Shown here: positions 54,402-63,234 of the stretch, piece by piece | How the letters are laid out: each line of letters begins with the position of its first letter | Position numbering within the stretch: the first letter of the stretch is position 1 | DNA from: Sneathiella sp. P13V-1 | Lineage (GTDB): Bacteria > Pseudomonadota > Alphaproteobacteria > Sneathiellales > Sneathiellaceae | Reading direction: 5' to 3' | NCBI RefSeq assembly: GCF_015143595.1 | Contig: NZ_WYEU01000001.1 | Span: forward strand, 558,001 to 622,000 | Length of the DNA stretch: 64,000 nt | Position numbers and translations under genes: made by a program | Notes under the pieces: model-generated | Seen by the model: only the letters and a program-made list of their open reading frames with translations | Databases searched by the model: none | What the model was told of the DNA's origin: nothing

Positions 54402-55238
54402 ATGACAATTCGGCGTCTCAAAATGGGATTGAACACAATTCTGGATGTCAAAAAAGAAGGGTACTTTATTCCCTACAGATATGCTGAAACCACACCTACC
54501 CTTCCCAGCCAGGAACCCTATAAAGGCCTTTTTCCCCTTTTTCAGAAAAGAGAAGGCGTATTTGCTGATTGCCTAAGACAAATTGCAGGTTACCAAGAAG
54601 AATTTGACACTTTTGGCACTCAGTCCCCGCCAGAGCCTAGATGGGAACAGGACTGGTTTCCTAGATTAGACGGTGCAGCAGCCTACACAATGGTCAGGAG
54701 CCATAAACCCAAACGCATTATTGAAGTAGGGTCAGGCCACTCCACCCGTTTTATGTACCGCGCCATTCGGGACGAGGGCCTCAATACAACGCTATCCGCT
54801 ATTGACCCGGCACCACGCGCTGACATTACAAAACTGCCTGTGAAGATAGATAACCGCATCGTGCAGGAAACAGATCTTGATATTTTCAGTGCTCTGGAAG
54901 CAAACGACATCCTGTTCATCGATTCCAGCCATATAGCCATGCCGGGAACAGATGTGGATTACCTGTTCACCAACGTCCTTCCCACCCTACCTGAAGGCAC
55001 CATTGTTCATATCCACGATATCTTCCTGCCAGATGCCTATCCTGCGGAATGGGAATGGCGCGGATATAATGAGCAACAAGCCGTTGTCGGTTTCTTAAGC
55101 GGCGGTTATGACATCCTGTTTTCCAGCCATTACGCCAGCAAATATATGACTGATGAAATCTCGTCACAGGGATTGGATAATATCCCGCTGCAAGAGGGTG
55201 CGTTTGAGACAAGCCTTTGGCTGCAAAAGAAAAGCTAA
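54402..55238 (+). CDS. Class I SAM-dependent methyltransferase family protein
   Basis: 278 residues. Motif I RIIEVGSGHSTRFMYRAIRD binds S-adenosylmethionine. The acidic DPAPRADITKLPVKIDNRIV and ILFIDSSHIAMPGTDVDYLF follow the Rossmann order. It belongs to the group of methyltransferases that often accompany cell-surface or polysaccharide genes. The acceptor is unknown, and no glycan genes are adjacent. Confidence 0.75.
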   Translation: MTIRRLKMGLNTILDVKKEGYFIPYRYAETTPTLPSQEPYKGLFPLFQKREGVFADCLRQIAGYQEEFDTFGTQSPPEPRWEQDWFPRLDGAAAYTMVRSHKPKRIIEVGSGHSTRFMYRAIRDEGLNTTLSAIDPAPRADITKLPVKIDNRIVQETDLDIFSALEANDILFIDSSHIAMPGTDVDYLFTNVLPTLPEGTIVHIHDIFLPDAYPAEWEWRGYNEQQAVVGFLSGGYDILFSSHYASKYMTDEISSQGLDNIPLQEGAFETSLWLQKKS

Positions 55239-55294
55239 CGAAAATATGAGCAAATGTGACTGATTTTTAACAAAAGCCAGTCCATATTCACCTT

Positions 55295-56659
55295 ATGTTT
55301 GAAAAAGTACGCGACACCCTGCTTGGGAAACCGATTGATGGGCAACTGCCCTCCCGTGTCCAGCAGGCCATTCAAAAACAACAGGATCAATCAGAGATCC
55401 TTATCGCATGGGTACAGCTTGGCCTTGTGCTGCTCTTCTGCGCGCTATACGCCTTGTCGCCCAAAACTTTTTCGTCTGAAGCTATGTTTGCGCCTGTGCC
55501 ATATGCATTGAGCATCTATCTTGGCTTTACCATGATCCGTTTGATCATCGCCTCCACCTGGCGGTTACCCTCGTGGTTTTTGACGATCTCTGTCCTTGCG
55601 GATATGAGCCTATTGATGTTCCTGATCTGGAGTTTTCATATTCAGTATGAACAGGACCCCTCCTTTTACCTAAAGGCACCCACACTCCTCTATGTATTTA
55701 TTTTCATTGCCTTGCGCGCCCTGCGGTTTGATGTTCGCTATGTATTGCTTGCCGGATTATCGGCCGCTGTTGGTTGGATGATCTTACTGGGATATGCGGT
55801 TCATTACGGTGACGGAATGAGTGTAATAACGACGGATTATGTAATTTACACCATGTCTCATCGAATTTTGTTAGGCGCCGAATTTGATAAGGTTATCAGT
55901 ATTCTGGTGGTAACCCTGATCCTTGCCCTTGCTATTGTTCGGGCAAGACGCCTGCTAATAAATTCTGTAGCCCAAGCAACAGCGGCGGAAGATCTCTCCC
56001 GATTTTTCTCCCCGGAAATTGCTGCCAAGATCACTCATTCTGAAAGCTGGATTGAACCGGGCACAGGACAAACCCGAAATGCTGCTATCCTTCATTGTGA
56101 CCTTCAAGGGTTCACCCGCCTGTCCATGGAAAAACCAGCAAATGAAGTGATTTCGCTTTTGGCGGAATATCAATCCCGTCTTGTGCCAATCATTCAAAAG
56201 CATGGGGGCACGATTGACAAATTTCTGGGGGACGGCATTTTGGCGACATTTGGTGCCGCTGTTCAAACAGACCACTATGCCGCGGATTGCCTGATCGCCA
56301 TGGAAGAAATGATGGCAGAGTCTGCCCGTTGGGCCAAGGAAAGGTCATCAGCCGGACAGCCACCACAAACCATCCGATTTACAGCAGCATCCGGCCCTAT
56401 TCTGTTTGGGGCGGTTGGTGATAAAAGCCGGCTTGAATACACGGTTATTGGGGAGCCTGTGAACTTAGCCGCCAAGCTGGATAAGCATGCAAAAGATGAA
56501 CAGGCCGAAGCTGTGGTCACCCTGCATACTTTCGAAGAAGCGTTAGAGCAGGGCTACAATCCCACAACAAAAAATGAAATCCGCGCCGCACGACATGTCG
56601 GCGGGGTCACCGGCCTTATTGATCTGGTGGTCCTCTCCCCGGAAATGGTCGTTAGCTGA
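55295..56659 (+). CDS. Membrane-anchored class III adenylate/guanylate cyclase
   Basis: 454 residues. Six hydrophobic spans occupy about residues 30-215 (WVQLGLVLLFCALYALSPKT, VPYALSIYLGFTMIRLIIAS). A short connector, SRFFSPEIAAKITHSESWIE, leads to the cyclase domain (AILHCDLQGFTRLSMEKPAN, GGTIDKFLGDGILATFGAAV, with the metal-binding Asp residues; KSRLEYTVIGEPVNLAAKLD). It is the second membrane cyclase within 11 kb, but without the ferredoxin module. Confidence 0.9.
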   Translation: MFEKVRDTLLGKPIDGQLPSRVQQAIQKQQDQSEILIAWVQLGLVLLFCALYALSPKTFSSEAMFAPVPYALSIYLGFTMIRLIIASTWRLPSWFLTISVLADMSLLMFLIWSFHIQYEQDPSFYLKAPTLLYVFIFIALRALRFDVRYVLLAGLSAAVGWMILLGYAVHYGDGMSVITTDYVIYTMSHRILLGAEFDKVISILVVTLILALAIVRARRLLINSVAQATAAEDLSRFFSPEIAAKITHSESWIEPGTGQTRNAAILHCDLQGFTRLSMEKPANEVISLLAEYQSRLVPIIQKHGGTIDKFLGDGILATFGAAVQTDHYAADCLIAMEEMMAESARWAKERSSAGQPPQTIRFTAASGPILFGAVGDKSRLEYTVIGEPVNLAAKLDKHAKDEQAEAVVTLHTFEEALEQGYNPTTKNEIRAARHVGGVTGLIDLVVLSPEMVVS

Positions 56660-56661
56660 CC

Positions 56662-57861
56662 CTATTTGTAAGGGTCAGCAGCATCCCGAAGGCCATCGCC
56701 CAGGAAGTTAAAGGCGAGCACCACAATAATCACAGGCACCACCGGATACATCAACCAAGGTGTTGTTGCCACCGCGTTGATATTAGTGGTTTCATTCAGC
56801 AATACGCCCCATGAGGTAATTGGTGGACGCAATCCCAATCCAAGGAAAGACAGCGCCGTTTCACCCAAAATCATACTTGGAACTGCAAGCGACGCGCTGG
56901 CAATCAAATGCGATGCAAAGGATGGTAAGAGGTGTTTACCAATAATACGTGACGGACGTGCCCCCATTAGCTGAGCCGCGGTGGTAAAGTCCTCCTCCCG
57001 CAAGGACAGGAATTTCGACCGGACAGCACGGGCAAGGCCTGGCCAATCCAGCAATCCCAAAATAATCGTAAGGCCAAAGAACACCCAAATGGGTGACCAG
57101 GTGACAGGCAACGCCGCCGAAAGCGCCAACCACAACGGCAACTGCGGCAGGGATTTTAAAAGCTCGATTGTCCGCTGAATAATGTTGTCAATCCAACCAC
57201 CATAGTAGCCGGAAATCCCCCCCAGAATAATACCCAGCGTAAAGCTGATGATGATACCGATCAGGCCAATGGTCAGGGAAATCCGCGTTCCGTGAATGAT
57301 ACGGGAGAGGATATCCCGACCCAGACGGTCAGTTCCCAGCCAGAAGAAAGTTGCACGGCGTTGATCATCCGGGCATACCAGATGGATATCAGATTTGATC
57401 AGACCCCAAAATTCATAATCATCACCGCGACAGAAGAAGCGAAGCGGGTAGATCCGGTTTGTATCCACCCGATATTCGCGTTTGAACGTATCCAGATTTA
57501 ACTTCTGACGATAGCCATAGACAAATGGCATGCGAAGCTCACCCTCGTGGAAAATATGAATCTCCTGCGGTGGCGCGAAAATATACTTCGTGTTTCTTGT
57601 ATGCAGATCATACGGGGCCAAAAACTCAACAAACAATGTCCCGAGATAAAAGAGCAGAAGGACTATGCCACTGATCACCGCAAGACGATGGCGGCGGAAT
57701 TTCCACCACATCATCTTCCATTGTGATGCCATGAAGAACTTCTCCTGTTCAGGAGAAAGCTGCTCTACGGCATAGGGATCAAATGGCTCATCTGAATGCC
57801 AATGCTCCAGTTTATCGGTTTTACCCGACCCGAGATTTCCGGGACCAAGCGTATCACTCAT
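56662..57861 (-). CDS. Peptide-type ABC transporter permease 2 (YejE/DppC-like)
   Basis: 399 residues. The N-terminal hydrophobic span is VISGIVLLLFYLGTLFVEFL. A long periplasmic insert (about residues 85-175) distinguishes it from DppC. It then has GTDRLGRDILSRIIHGTRIS, the EAA-type loop AAQLMGARPSRIIGKHLLPS and SFLGLGLRPPITSWGVLL. It forms the channel with permease 1. It overlaps that gene by 4 bases in the operon ATPase - binding protein - permease 1 - permease 2. Confidence 0.9.
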   Translation of the reverse strand: MSDTLGPGNLGSGKTDKLEHWHSDEPFDPYAVEQLSPEQEKFFMASQWKMMWWKFRRHRLAVISGIVLLLFYLGTLFVEFLAPYDLHTRNTKYIFAPPQEIHIFHEGELRMPFVYGYRQKLNLDTFKREYRVDTNRIYPLRFFCRGDDYEFWGLIKSDIHLVCPDDQRRATFFWLGTDRLGRDILSRIIHGTRISLTIGLIGIIISFTLGIILGGISGYYGGWIDNIIQRTIELLKSLPQLPLWLALSAALPVTWSPIWVFFGLTIILGLLDWPGLARAVRSKFLSLREEDFTTAAQLMGARPSRIIGKHLLPSFASHLIASASLAVPSMILGETALSFLGLGLRPPITSWGVLLNETTNINAVATTPWLMYPVVPVIIVVLAFNFLGDGLRDAADPYK

Positions 57862-58886
57862 TTTGTTGCCCCCCCAGAAAGTCGAATACGTGGATCAAGT
57901 AACGCCAGCAAAACATCCGAAATAAACATACCAATGACGGTCAGCAATGCCAGGAACATGAGGAAAGATCCCGCCAGATACTGGTCCTGACTACGCAAGG
58001 CTTCAAGCAGCATCGGGCCAGCGGTTGGCAAACTCAAAACCGCACTTACAATAACCGAGCCTGAGATGACATCCGGCAGCAAGTTACCGATGTCAGCGAT
58101 AAACGGGTTCAAGGACATACGCACAGGATATTTCACCAGTGCTTTGACCTTTGGCACCCCTTTGGCCTTTGCAGTTGTCACATACTGCTTCTGCAATTCA
58201 TCCAGAAGATTTGCTCGCAGTCGCCGGATCATAGCGGCCGTACCACTGGTACCGATCACAATCACGGGAATGATCATGTGATCCAATACTGACAGGAATT
58301 TATCGAAACTCCACGGTTGATCCAGATACTTCTCATCCATCAACCCGCCGATGGAAAGACCGAAATAATAGTTGGCATAGTAGAGAAGCACCATGGCAAG
58401 CAGGAAGTTTGGTGTCGCAAGCCCAAGATAACCTATTAGCGTGAAACCATAGTCACCTATGGAATATTGACGGGTTGCCGAATACACCCCGATAGGAAAG
58501 GCCACCAGATAGATAAAGATAATAGTCGAGAAATTGACCACAAAGGTGAGCAGCATTCGGTCCCCGAGTACGTCTTGCACCGGCAGATCGTAGGCAAATG
58601 AATGCCCCCAATTTCCCTGAATAAGGCCGGAAAATCCATTTGGTCCCGGCCAAAAGCCCATCCAGATCGCATATTGCTCGATCATGGGTTTATCAAGGGA
58701 ATATTGCTCTCGATAGAAAGATATTTTGGCGGCTGCGCTTGCGCTTTCCCCTTGGGCTTTCAGTTCCTGCAACTGGTTGGAAAGATAATCGCCAGGTGGC
58801 AATTGAATGATTACAAACGTGAGAATACTGATCACCAGCAACGTAGGGATCATGACCAGAACTCGTTGGATGAAATAGCTGAACAT
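57858..58886 (-). CDS. Peptide-type ABC transporter permease 1 (YejB/DppB-like)
   Basis: 342 residues, six spans. It has IQRVLVMIPTLLVISILTFV at the start, GNWGHSFAYDLPVQDVLGDR, and the EAA-like loop YVTTAKAKGVPKVKALVKYP with RMSLNPFIADIGNLLPDVIS. It starts 5 bases after the binding-protein stop. The ligand is likely an oligopeptide or a related large solute. Confidence 0.9.
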   Translation of the reverse strand: MFSYFIQRVLVMIPTLLVISILTFVIIQLPPGDYLSNQLQELKAQGESASAAAKISFYREQYSLDKPMIEQYAIWMGFWPGPNGFSGLIQGNWGHSFAYDLPVQDVLGDRMLLTFVVNFSTIIFIYLVAFPIGVYSATRQYSIGDYGFTLIGYLGLATPNFLLAMVLLYYANYYFGLSIGGLMDEKYLDQPWSFDKFLSVLDHMIIPVIVIGTSGTAAMIRRLRANLLDELQKQYVTTAKAKGVPKVKALVKYPVRMSLNPFIADIGNLLPDVISGSVIVSAVLSLPTAGPMLLEALRSQDQYLAGSFLMFLALLTVIGMFISDVLLALLDPRIRLSGGATK

Positions 58887-58891
58887 TTCCT

Positions 58892-60808
58892 CTATTCCTC
58901 CTTGCCGCCGTCAACGAAATAAAACAGATCGGGATGGTAGATGCCAAAATGGGCCCCAGGATCCCAGTTGAAAATCACTGATTTTGGCACATTCTTAAGC
59001 CGCTCAGTGACAACAATAGGCTGCAAAATCCCGCTTACCACACCAATGTTAAACTGCTGCTCAGCATGGATGGACAGCATTTCAGACCAGATTTTCGTCC
59101 GGTCATCGTCATTTGTCGCGGTCAGCCAATTTCCATACAGCTCCATCAGGCGCTTTGCTTCCGGCATATCAATAGGCTCGCCAGAAGCCCCTTTGGTTTC
59201 GTAATATTGACCCCACTTGGGCCATTGATAGCTGATCTGGCTGGTAGGTGCCAAAATAGACGGATTGGATTGTGGTCCAGCCACCCCGTTTTCAAGCCCC
59301 CCCCAGATCGAAATAAGGGTTTCACCGGCAAAAATACGGTTTCGGAAAACAGCGCGCTGAGATGGTTTGGTAAAGAGCGCGATACCAACTTCACGCCAGC
59401 TATCGCGGATCAGCTCCAGAACGTCTGTTTGCTCGGTACTCTCACCCGCGGTTTCGACGATGATGGAAAGATCCTGCCCATCAGGCAGCAGGCGAATACC
59501 ATCCTCGTTACGTTTATCCAGCCCCATTTCATCCAGAATCTGGTTGGCTTTATCAAGATCCAGCGTGGCCCAGCGGGTTCGATATTCATCATTGAACAGC
59601 GGGCTTTGTTTCTGAACTGTATTATTCCCTTCGGTTGCCAGTCCGAAATAAAGAACGTCGTTAATTTCTTCACGGTCGATCGCCAACGATAGAGCACGGC
59701 GGAACCTCACATCCCGTATCAGTTTTTTCCAAACAGGGTCTGTCACATTCAGATTTGGGTAGAGAGCAAAATGCGAGCCCTTGACCGTTGGCCAAAGAAG
59801 GGTGCGATAAGCTGAGCGTTTCTCATTTTCCTTCAAGAAAGTGGCGTCCTGAAGTTTGAGTGCCCGTACCTGCAAATCCACATCACCGGAGGCTGCTTTG
59901 GCAGAAATCAGTTTTGGTTCAGAAATCGAAAGAATAACACGATCGATGTAAGGGAGTTGATTTCCGGCACTATCCACCCGATGGAAATAAGGATTTCTCA
60001 CCCCAACAAAGCGGTTGGCGGGTGCCGATGTTGTGTTGCGCCATGGCTGCAATGTGGGTAGTTCCGGGTTATCGAATTTATAGAGATTATCCAACCGGTT
60101 ATGCTTAGACGCCCAGGATTTCAATTTGATCTTCTGGATCTTGTTCAGTTTGGATTTATCAATGTAGCGAATATGGAATTCACTGAGATAATGCGCGGGA
60201 CGATAGATCAAAAGCGGTGACGCCCCCGCCAGAAGAGGCAGGAAATTGGGGTTCGGTTTTGACCACTCATAACGAACGGTGTAAGCATCCGGAAAAGAAA
60301 CTTTGGGAAGCTCTCCATCCAACAATAGAGATGCGGGCGGTCCAGCCGGGGTCAGCTTTTTGTTATTGGCGACATCTTCCCACCAATAACGGAAGTCATC
60401 CGAAGTAAAGGGAGCGCCATCCGACCAACGATGGCCTTTGCGAAGTTTGAAGGTAAATATCCGACCTTCCTTCACGTCAAAACTTTCCGCGATATCCGCC
60501 TCAAGCTGCAAATCGCGATTATACCCAACCAGACGCGCATAGCCGTACACAAACATAAGCTTCACATCGGCCGGATTACCGATCAAAGATCGCAGGCTAC
60601 CGCCATATTTTCCAAGTTCCTGATCCTCCGCAGGGGTTACGACCAGCGGTGCCTCCGGAAGGCGTTCAACCATCGGCGGCAATTTACCTGCCTTCACATC
60701 AGCCTGCAAAGAAGGTACTTCCGCCTGAGCAATTGTGGCACTCAGCACCAGGACTACCGCCCAGATGCCAACGCAGAATTTTCTGAATTCACCTGAAAAA
60801 TCCCTCAA
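58892..60808 (-). CDS. Family 5 extracellular solute-binding protein of the peptide-type ABC transporter
   Basis: About 638 residues. I place the start at TTG (60808-60806), which overlaps the ATPase stop as TTGA and has GGAG eight bases upstream. It gives a proper signal peptide (FCVGIWAVVLVLSATIAQA). Mature motifs are RKGHRWSDGAPFTSDDFRYW, RDVRFRRALSLAIDREEIND and YQWPKWGQYYETKGA. It delivers the ligand to the permeases. The longer frame to 60919 would lie inside the ATPase gene and has no signal peptide. Confidence 0.88.
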   Translation of the reverse strand: MRDFSGEFRKFCVGIWAVVLVLSATIAQAEVPSLQADVKAGKLPPMVERLPEAPLVVTPAEDQELGKYGGSLRSLIGNPADVKLMFVYGYARLVGYNRDLQLEADIAESFDVKEGRIFTFKLRKGHRWSDGAPFTSDDFRYWWEDVANNKKLTPAGPPASLLLDGELPKVSFPDAYTVRYEWSKPNPNFLPLLAGASPLLIYRPAHYLSEFHIRYIDKSKLNKIQKIKLKSWASKHNRLDNLYKFDNPELPTLQPWRNTTSAPANRFVGVRNPYFHRVDSAGNQLPYIDRVILSISEPKLISAKAASGDVDLQVRALKLQDATFLKENEKRSAYRTLLWPTVKGSHFALYPNLNVTDPVWKKLIRDVRFRRALSLAIDREEINDVLYFGLATEGNNTVQKQSPLFNDEYRTRWATLDLDKANQILDEMGLDKRNEDGIRLLPDGQDLSIIVETAGESTEQTDVLELIRDSWREVGIALFTKPSQRAVFRNRIFAGETLISIWGGLENGVAGPQSNPSILAPTSQISYQWPKWGQYYETKGASGEPIDMPEAKRLMELYGNWLTATNDDDRTKIWSEMLSIHAEQQFNIGVVSGILQPIVVTERLKNVPKSVIFNWDPGAHFGIYHPDLFYFVDGGKEE

Positions 60809-62697
60809 CTTTTCAACTCCGAAATCTCTGTGCCTTCTTGCACTCGGACAAAATGCCCCTCTCCCAAATCCAGCATCACAGGATGAATATGCTCTGACAC
60901 CGTAAATGGCTCTGGCCAAGCAGCAGGGTCCGACGCTTTTTCCGAGACCAAATGATTGAAATCCAGTTTATGTTCCGGATCTGGCTCCGGCACAGCGGCG
61001 AGCAATCGTTTGGTGTATGGATGAACAGGATTATTAAACAGCACATCTTTTGGTGCCGTTTCCACAAGGCGACCACGACACATAACTGCAATCCGATCCG
61101 CGATATAGTCAACCACAGCGAGGTTATGGGAAATAAATAGATATGTGAGGCCCAGTTCTTTCTGCAAATCTTTAAGCAAGTTCAAAATCTGCGCCTGAAT
61201 GGACACATCCAACGCCGAAACAGGCTCATCGCAAATCAGAAGATCCGGCTTCAAAGCAAGGGCTCTCGCGATTCCGATACGCTGACGCTGTCCGCCAGAG
61301 AATGAATGAGGATAACGACGAAGGAAGCGGATATCTAACCCCACCAGGCGCATCAGTTCCTTCACTGTTTCTTCCCGCTCTTTCTGTGTGCCAATATCAT
61401 GGATCACCAGAGGCTCAGAGATGATATCAAAGACCGTCATGCGCGGGTTCAACGACGAGAACGGATCCTGGAAAATAAACTGAACTTTAGACCGATAATC
61501 AAAAAGTTCTTTATCCCCTAGACTTAAAACGTCCAGATCTTTACCACGGTCATTATAGGTAACGGACCCATCAGATGCTGAGATTGCCCGCAGAATCATT
61601 TTCGACAGGGTGGTTTTACCACAACCAGACTCGCCCACGAGACCCAAACATTCACCCGGCTTGATAAAGAAACTGACCTGATCAACCGCTTTGACATTTC
61701 CGGCTGATTTTCCACCAAGAAGTCCCGATTTCCGGGTAGGGAAAACCTTGGTGAGATCTTTCACTTCCAGAATTGGCTTTTCTTCTTTGCCGGTAATTTC
61801 GCGCGGATTGGCCTGCGCCAGAAAATTGCTGTCTTCATCGCGCTTTATTTCGCGGATCGGCGTGAGGCGCTCTCCCTCTTCCATGTTGAAGCGCGGCACC
61901 GCCTTTAAGAGAGCTTTTAAGTACGGATGACGGGGATCGTCAAAAATCTCTTCCAGTGTCCCCTGCTCCATGACCTTGCCGTGATACATAACGACCACTT
62001 CGTCAGCCATGCTGGCCACCACACCCAGATCATGGGTAATCAACAAAATGGCCATCTTCAGTTTCTTTTGCAAAGACTGCATCAAATCCAGAATTTGCGC
62101 CTGAATGGTCACATCAAGTGCGGTTGTTGGCTCATCAGCGATCAGTAATGCAGGATGGCAGATCATGGCCATGGCAATCATAGCACGTTGGCGAAGTCCG
62201 CCTGAAAGCTCAAAGGGATATGTATCAATGGCGGCTTCAGGGTCCGGGAAGCCAACAAGGCGAAGCATATCAATAGTGAGCTCTCTGCCTTCTTCTTTTG
62301 ATTTCTTGTGATGGAGGTGAAGGGCCTCAGAAATCTGATCCCCGATTGTGTGAAGCGGCGACAAAGATGTCATCGGTTCCTGGAAAATGATGGTAATCCG
62401 GCCACCCCGGATTTCCCGCATTTCCCGGCTGTCGGGTTTTAACTTGGCAATGTCGTAGAAATTACCTGGCTTTTTGGGATCAAAAAACAGGATCTCGCCC
62501 TTGGTAATATGGGCCGTCCTTGGCAAGATCGACATGATCGACTGACTGATCACGGATTTACCGGAACCGGACTCGCCCACCAATGCAACGGTTTTCCCTT
62601 CAGGCACACGGAAACTGACGCCATCGACAGCTTTAACCGTTCCCTCCGGCACCCGGAATTCGACTTTCAAATCACGAACAAGCAACACGTTAGACAT
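60805..62697 (-). CDS. Dual-domain peptide-type ABC transporter ATPase (YejF/GsiA-like)
   Basis: 630 residues, two complete nucleotide-binding domains. Domain 1 has Walker A LVGESGSGKSVISQSIMS, signature FELSGGLRQRAMIAMAMI and Walker B ALLIADEPTTALDVT. Domain 2 has GLVGESGCGKTTLSKMILRA, HSFSGGQRQRIGIARALALK and LLICDEPVSALDVSIQ. It heads the four-gene operon; its ATG overlaps the preceding stop as TGATG. The gene order matches proteobacterial microcin/oligopeptide importers. Confidence 0.94.
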   Translation of the reverse strand: MSNVLLVRDLKVEFRVPEGTVKAVDGVSFRVPEGKTVALVGESGSGKSVISQSIMSILPRTAHITKGEILFFDPKKPGNFYDIAKLKPDSREMREIRGGRITIIFQEPMTSLSPLHTIGDQISEALHLHHKKSKEEGRELTIDMLRLVGFPDPEAAIDTYPFELSGGLRQRAMIAMAMICHPALLIADEPTTALDVTIQAQILDLMQSLQKKLKMAILLITHDLGVVASMADEVVVMYHGKVMEQGTLEEIFDDPRHPYLKALLKAVPRFNMEEGERLTPIREIKRDEDSNFLAQANPREITGKEEKPILEVKDLTKVFPTRKSGLLGGKSAGNVKAVDQVSFFIKPGECLGLVGESGCGKTTLSKMILRAISASDGSVTYNDRGKDLDVLSLGDKELFDYRSKVQFIFQDPFSSLNPRMTVFDIISEPLVIHDIGTQKEREETVKELMRLVGLDIRFLRRYPHSFSGGQRQRIGIARALALKPDLLICDEPVSALDVSIQAQILNLLKDLQKELGLTYLFISHNLAVVDYIADRIAVMCRGRLVETAPKDVLFNNPVHPYTKRLLAAVPEPDPEHKLDFNHLVSEKASDPAAWPEPFTVSEHIHPVMLDLGEGHFVRVQEGTEISELKS

Positions 62698-63212
62698 CAG
62701 TTACCCTCATACGCACTAAAGGTTCGCGCAGCGTCTTGAACACTGATATCAAGGGATTTGAGGTTTCTCGCGGTTGTTGCATCAAAGCTTACACCCGCCT
62801 CCTTGGCCTTGATGGCACAAAGCCTCACCAGATCTTCAAAATCTGATATGGTGGATTCAAAGGTCAATCCAGTACCCCTCCCTTTTAACTTAAGTTGCAT
62901 CCACCCCTTTTCTCCATCGCGCCGCGTCGAGAAATAGGAAAGCTTCAGCGCCTCAAGCGCCTCCCAATCAATGTTTTTCCCCTTCAGGCCTTCAACCGAA
63001 ATCCCGTCCGCTGAAACTTTAACTTTCATTTTTTTTCGAACGAGTGCTCTGCCCCCATAGGCAGCGAACATAATGGCCAAGCCTGCCAAGATATAGACAA
63101 TGACAGATGATGGCCTGAACAACAAGAGGGGAACAAGGCTAAACAGCATTCCAAGGGCGGATCGTGTGACATCCCGGACAATTTCTTTTGCCGGATATGC
63201 AAAAACTCTCAA
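62697..63212 (-). CDS. Hypothetical membrane protein with a PH-like cytoplasmic domain
   Basis: 171 residues. Two membrane spans near the N-terminus (ALGMLFSLVPLLLFRPSSVI and VYILAGLAIMFAAYGGRALV) are followed by a soluble domain (VKVSADGISVEGLKGKNIDW, EALEALKLSYFSTRRDGEKG) of the bacterial PH/EbsA-like type. Function is unknown. It is coupled to the transporter ATPase through a TGATG overlap. Confidence 0.7.
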   Translation of the reverse strand: MRVFAYPAKEIVRDVTRSALGMLFSLVPLLLFRPSSVIVYILAGLAIMFAAYGGRALVRKKMKVKVSADGISVEGLKGKNIDWEALEALKLSYFSTRRDGEKGWMQLKLKGRGTGLTFESTISDFEDLVRLCAIKAKEAGVSFDATTARNLKSLDISVQDAARTFSAYEGN

Positions 63213-63234
63213 GGCAGCCCCCCCACTCTTGCCA

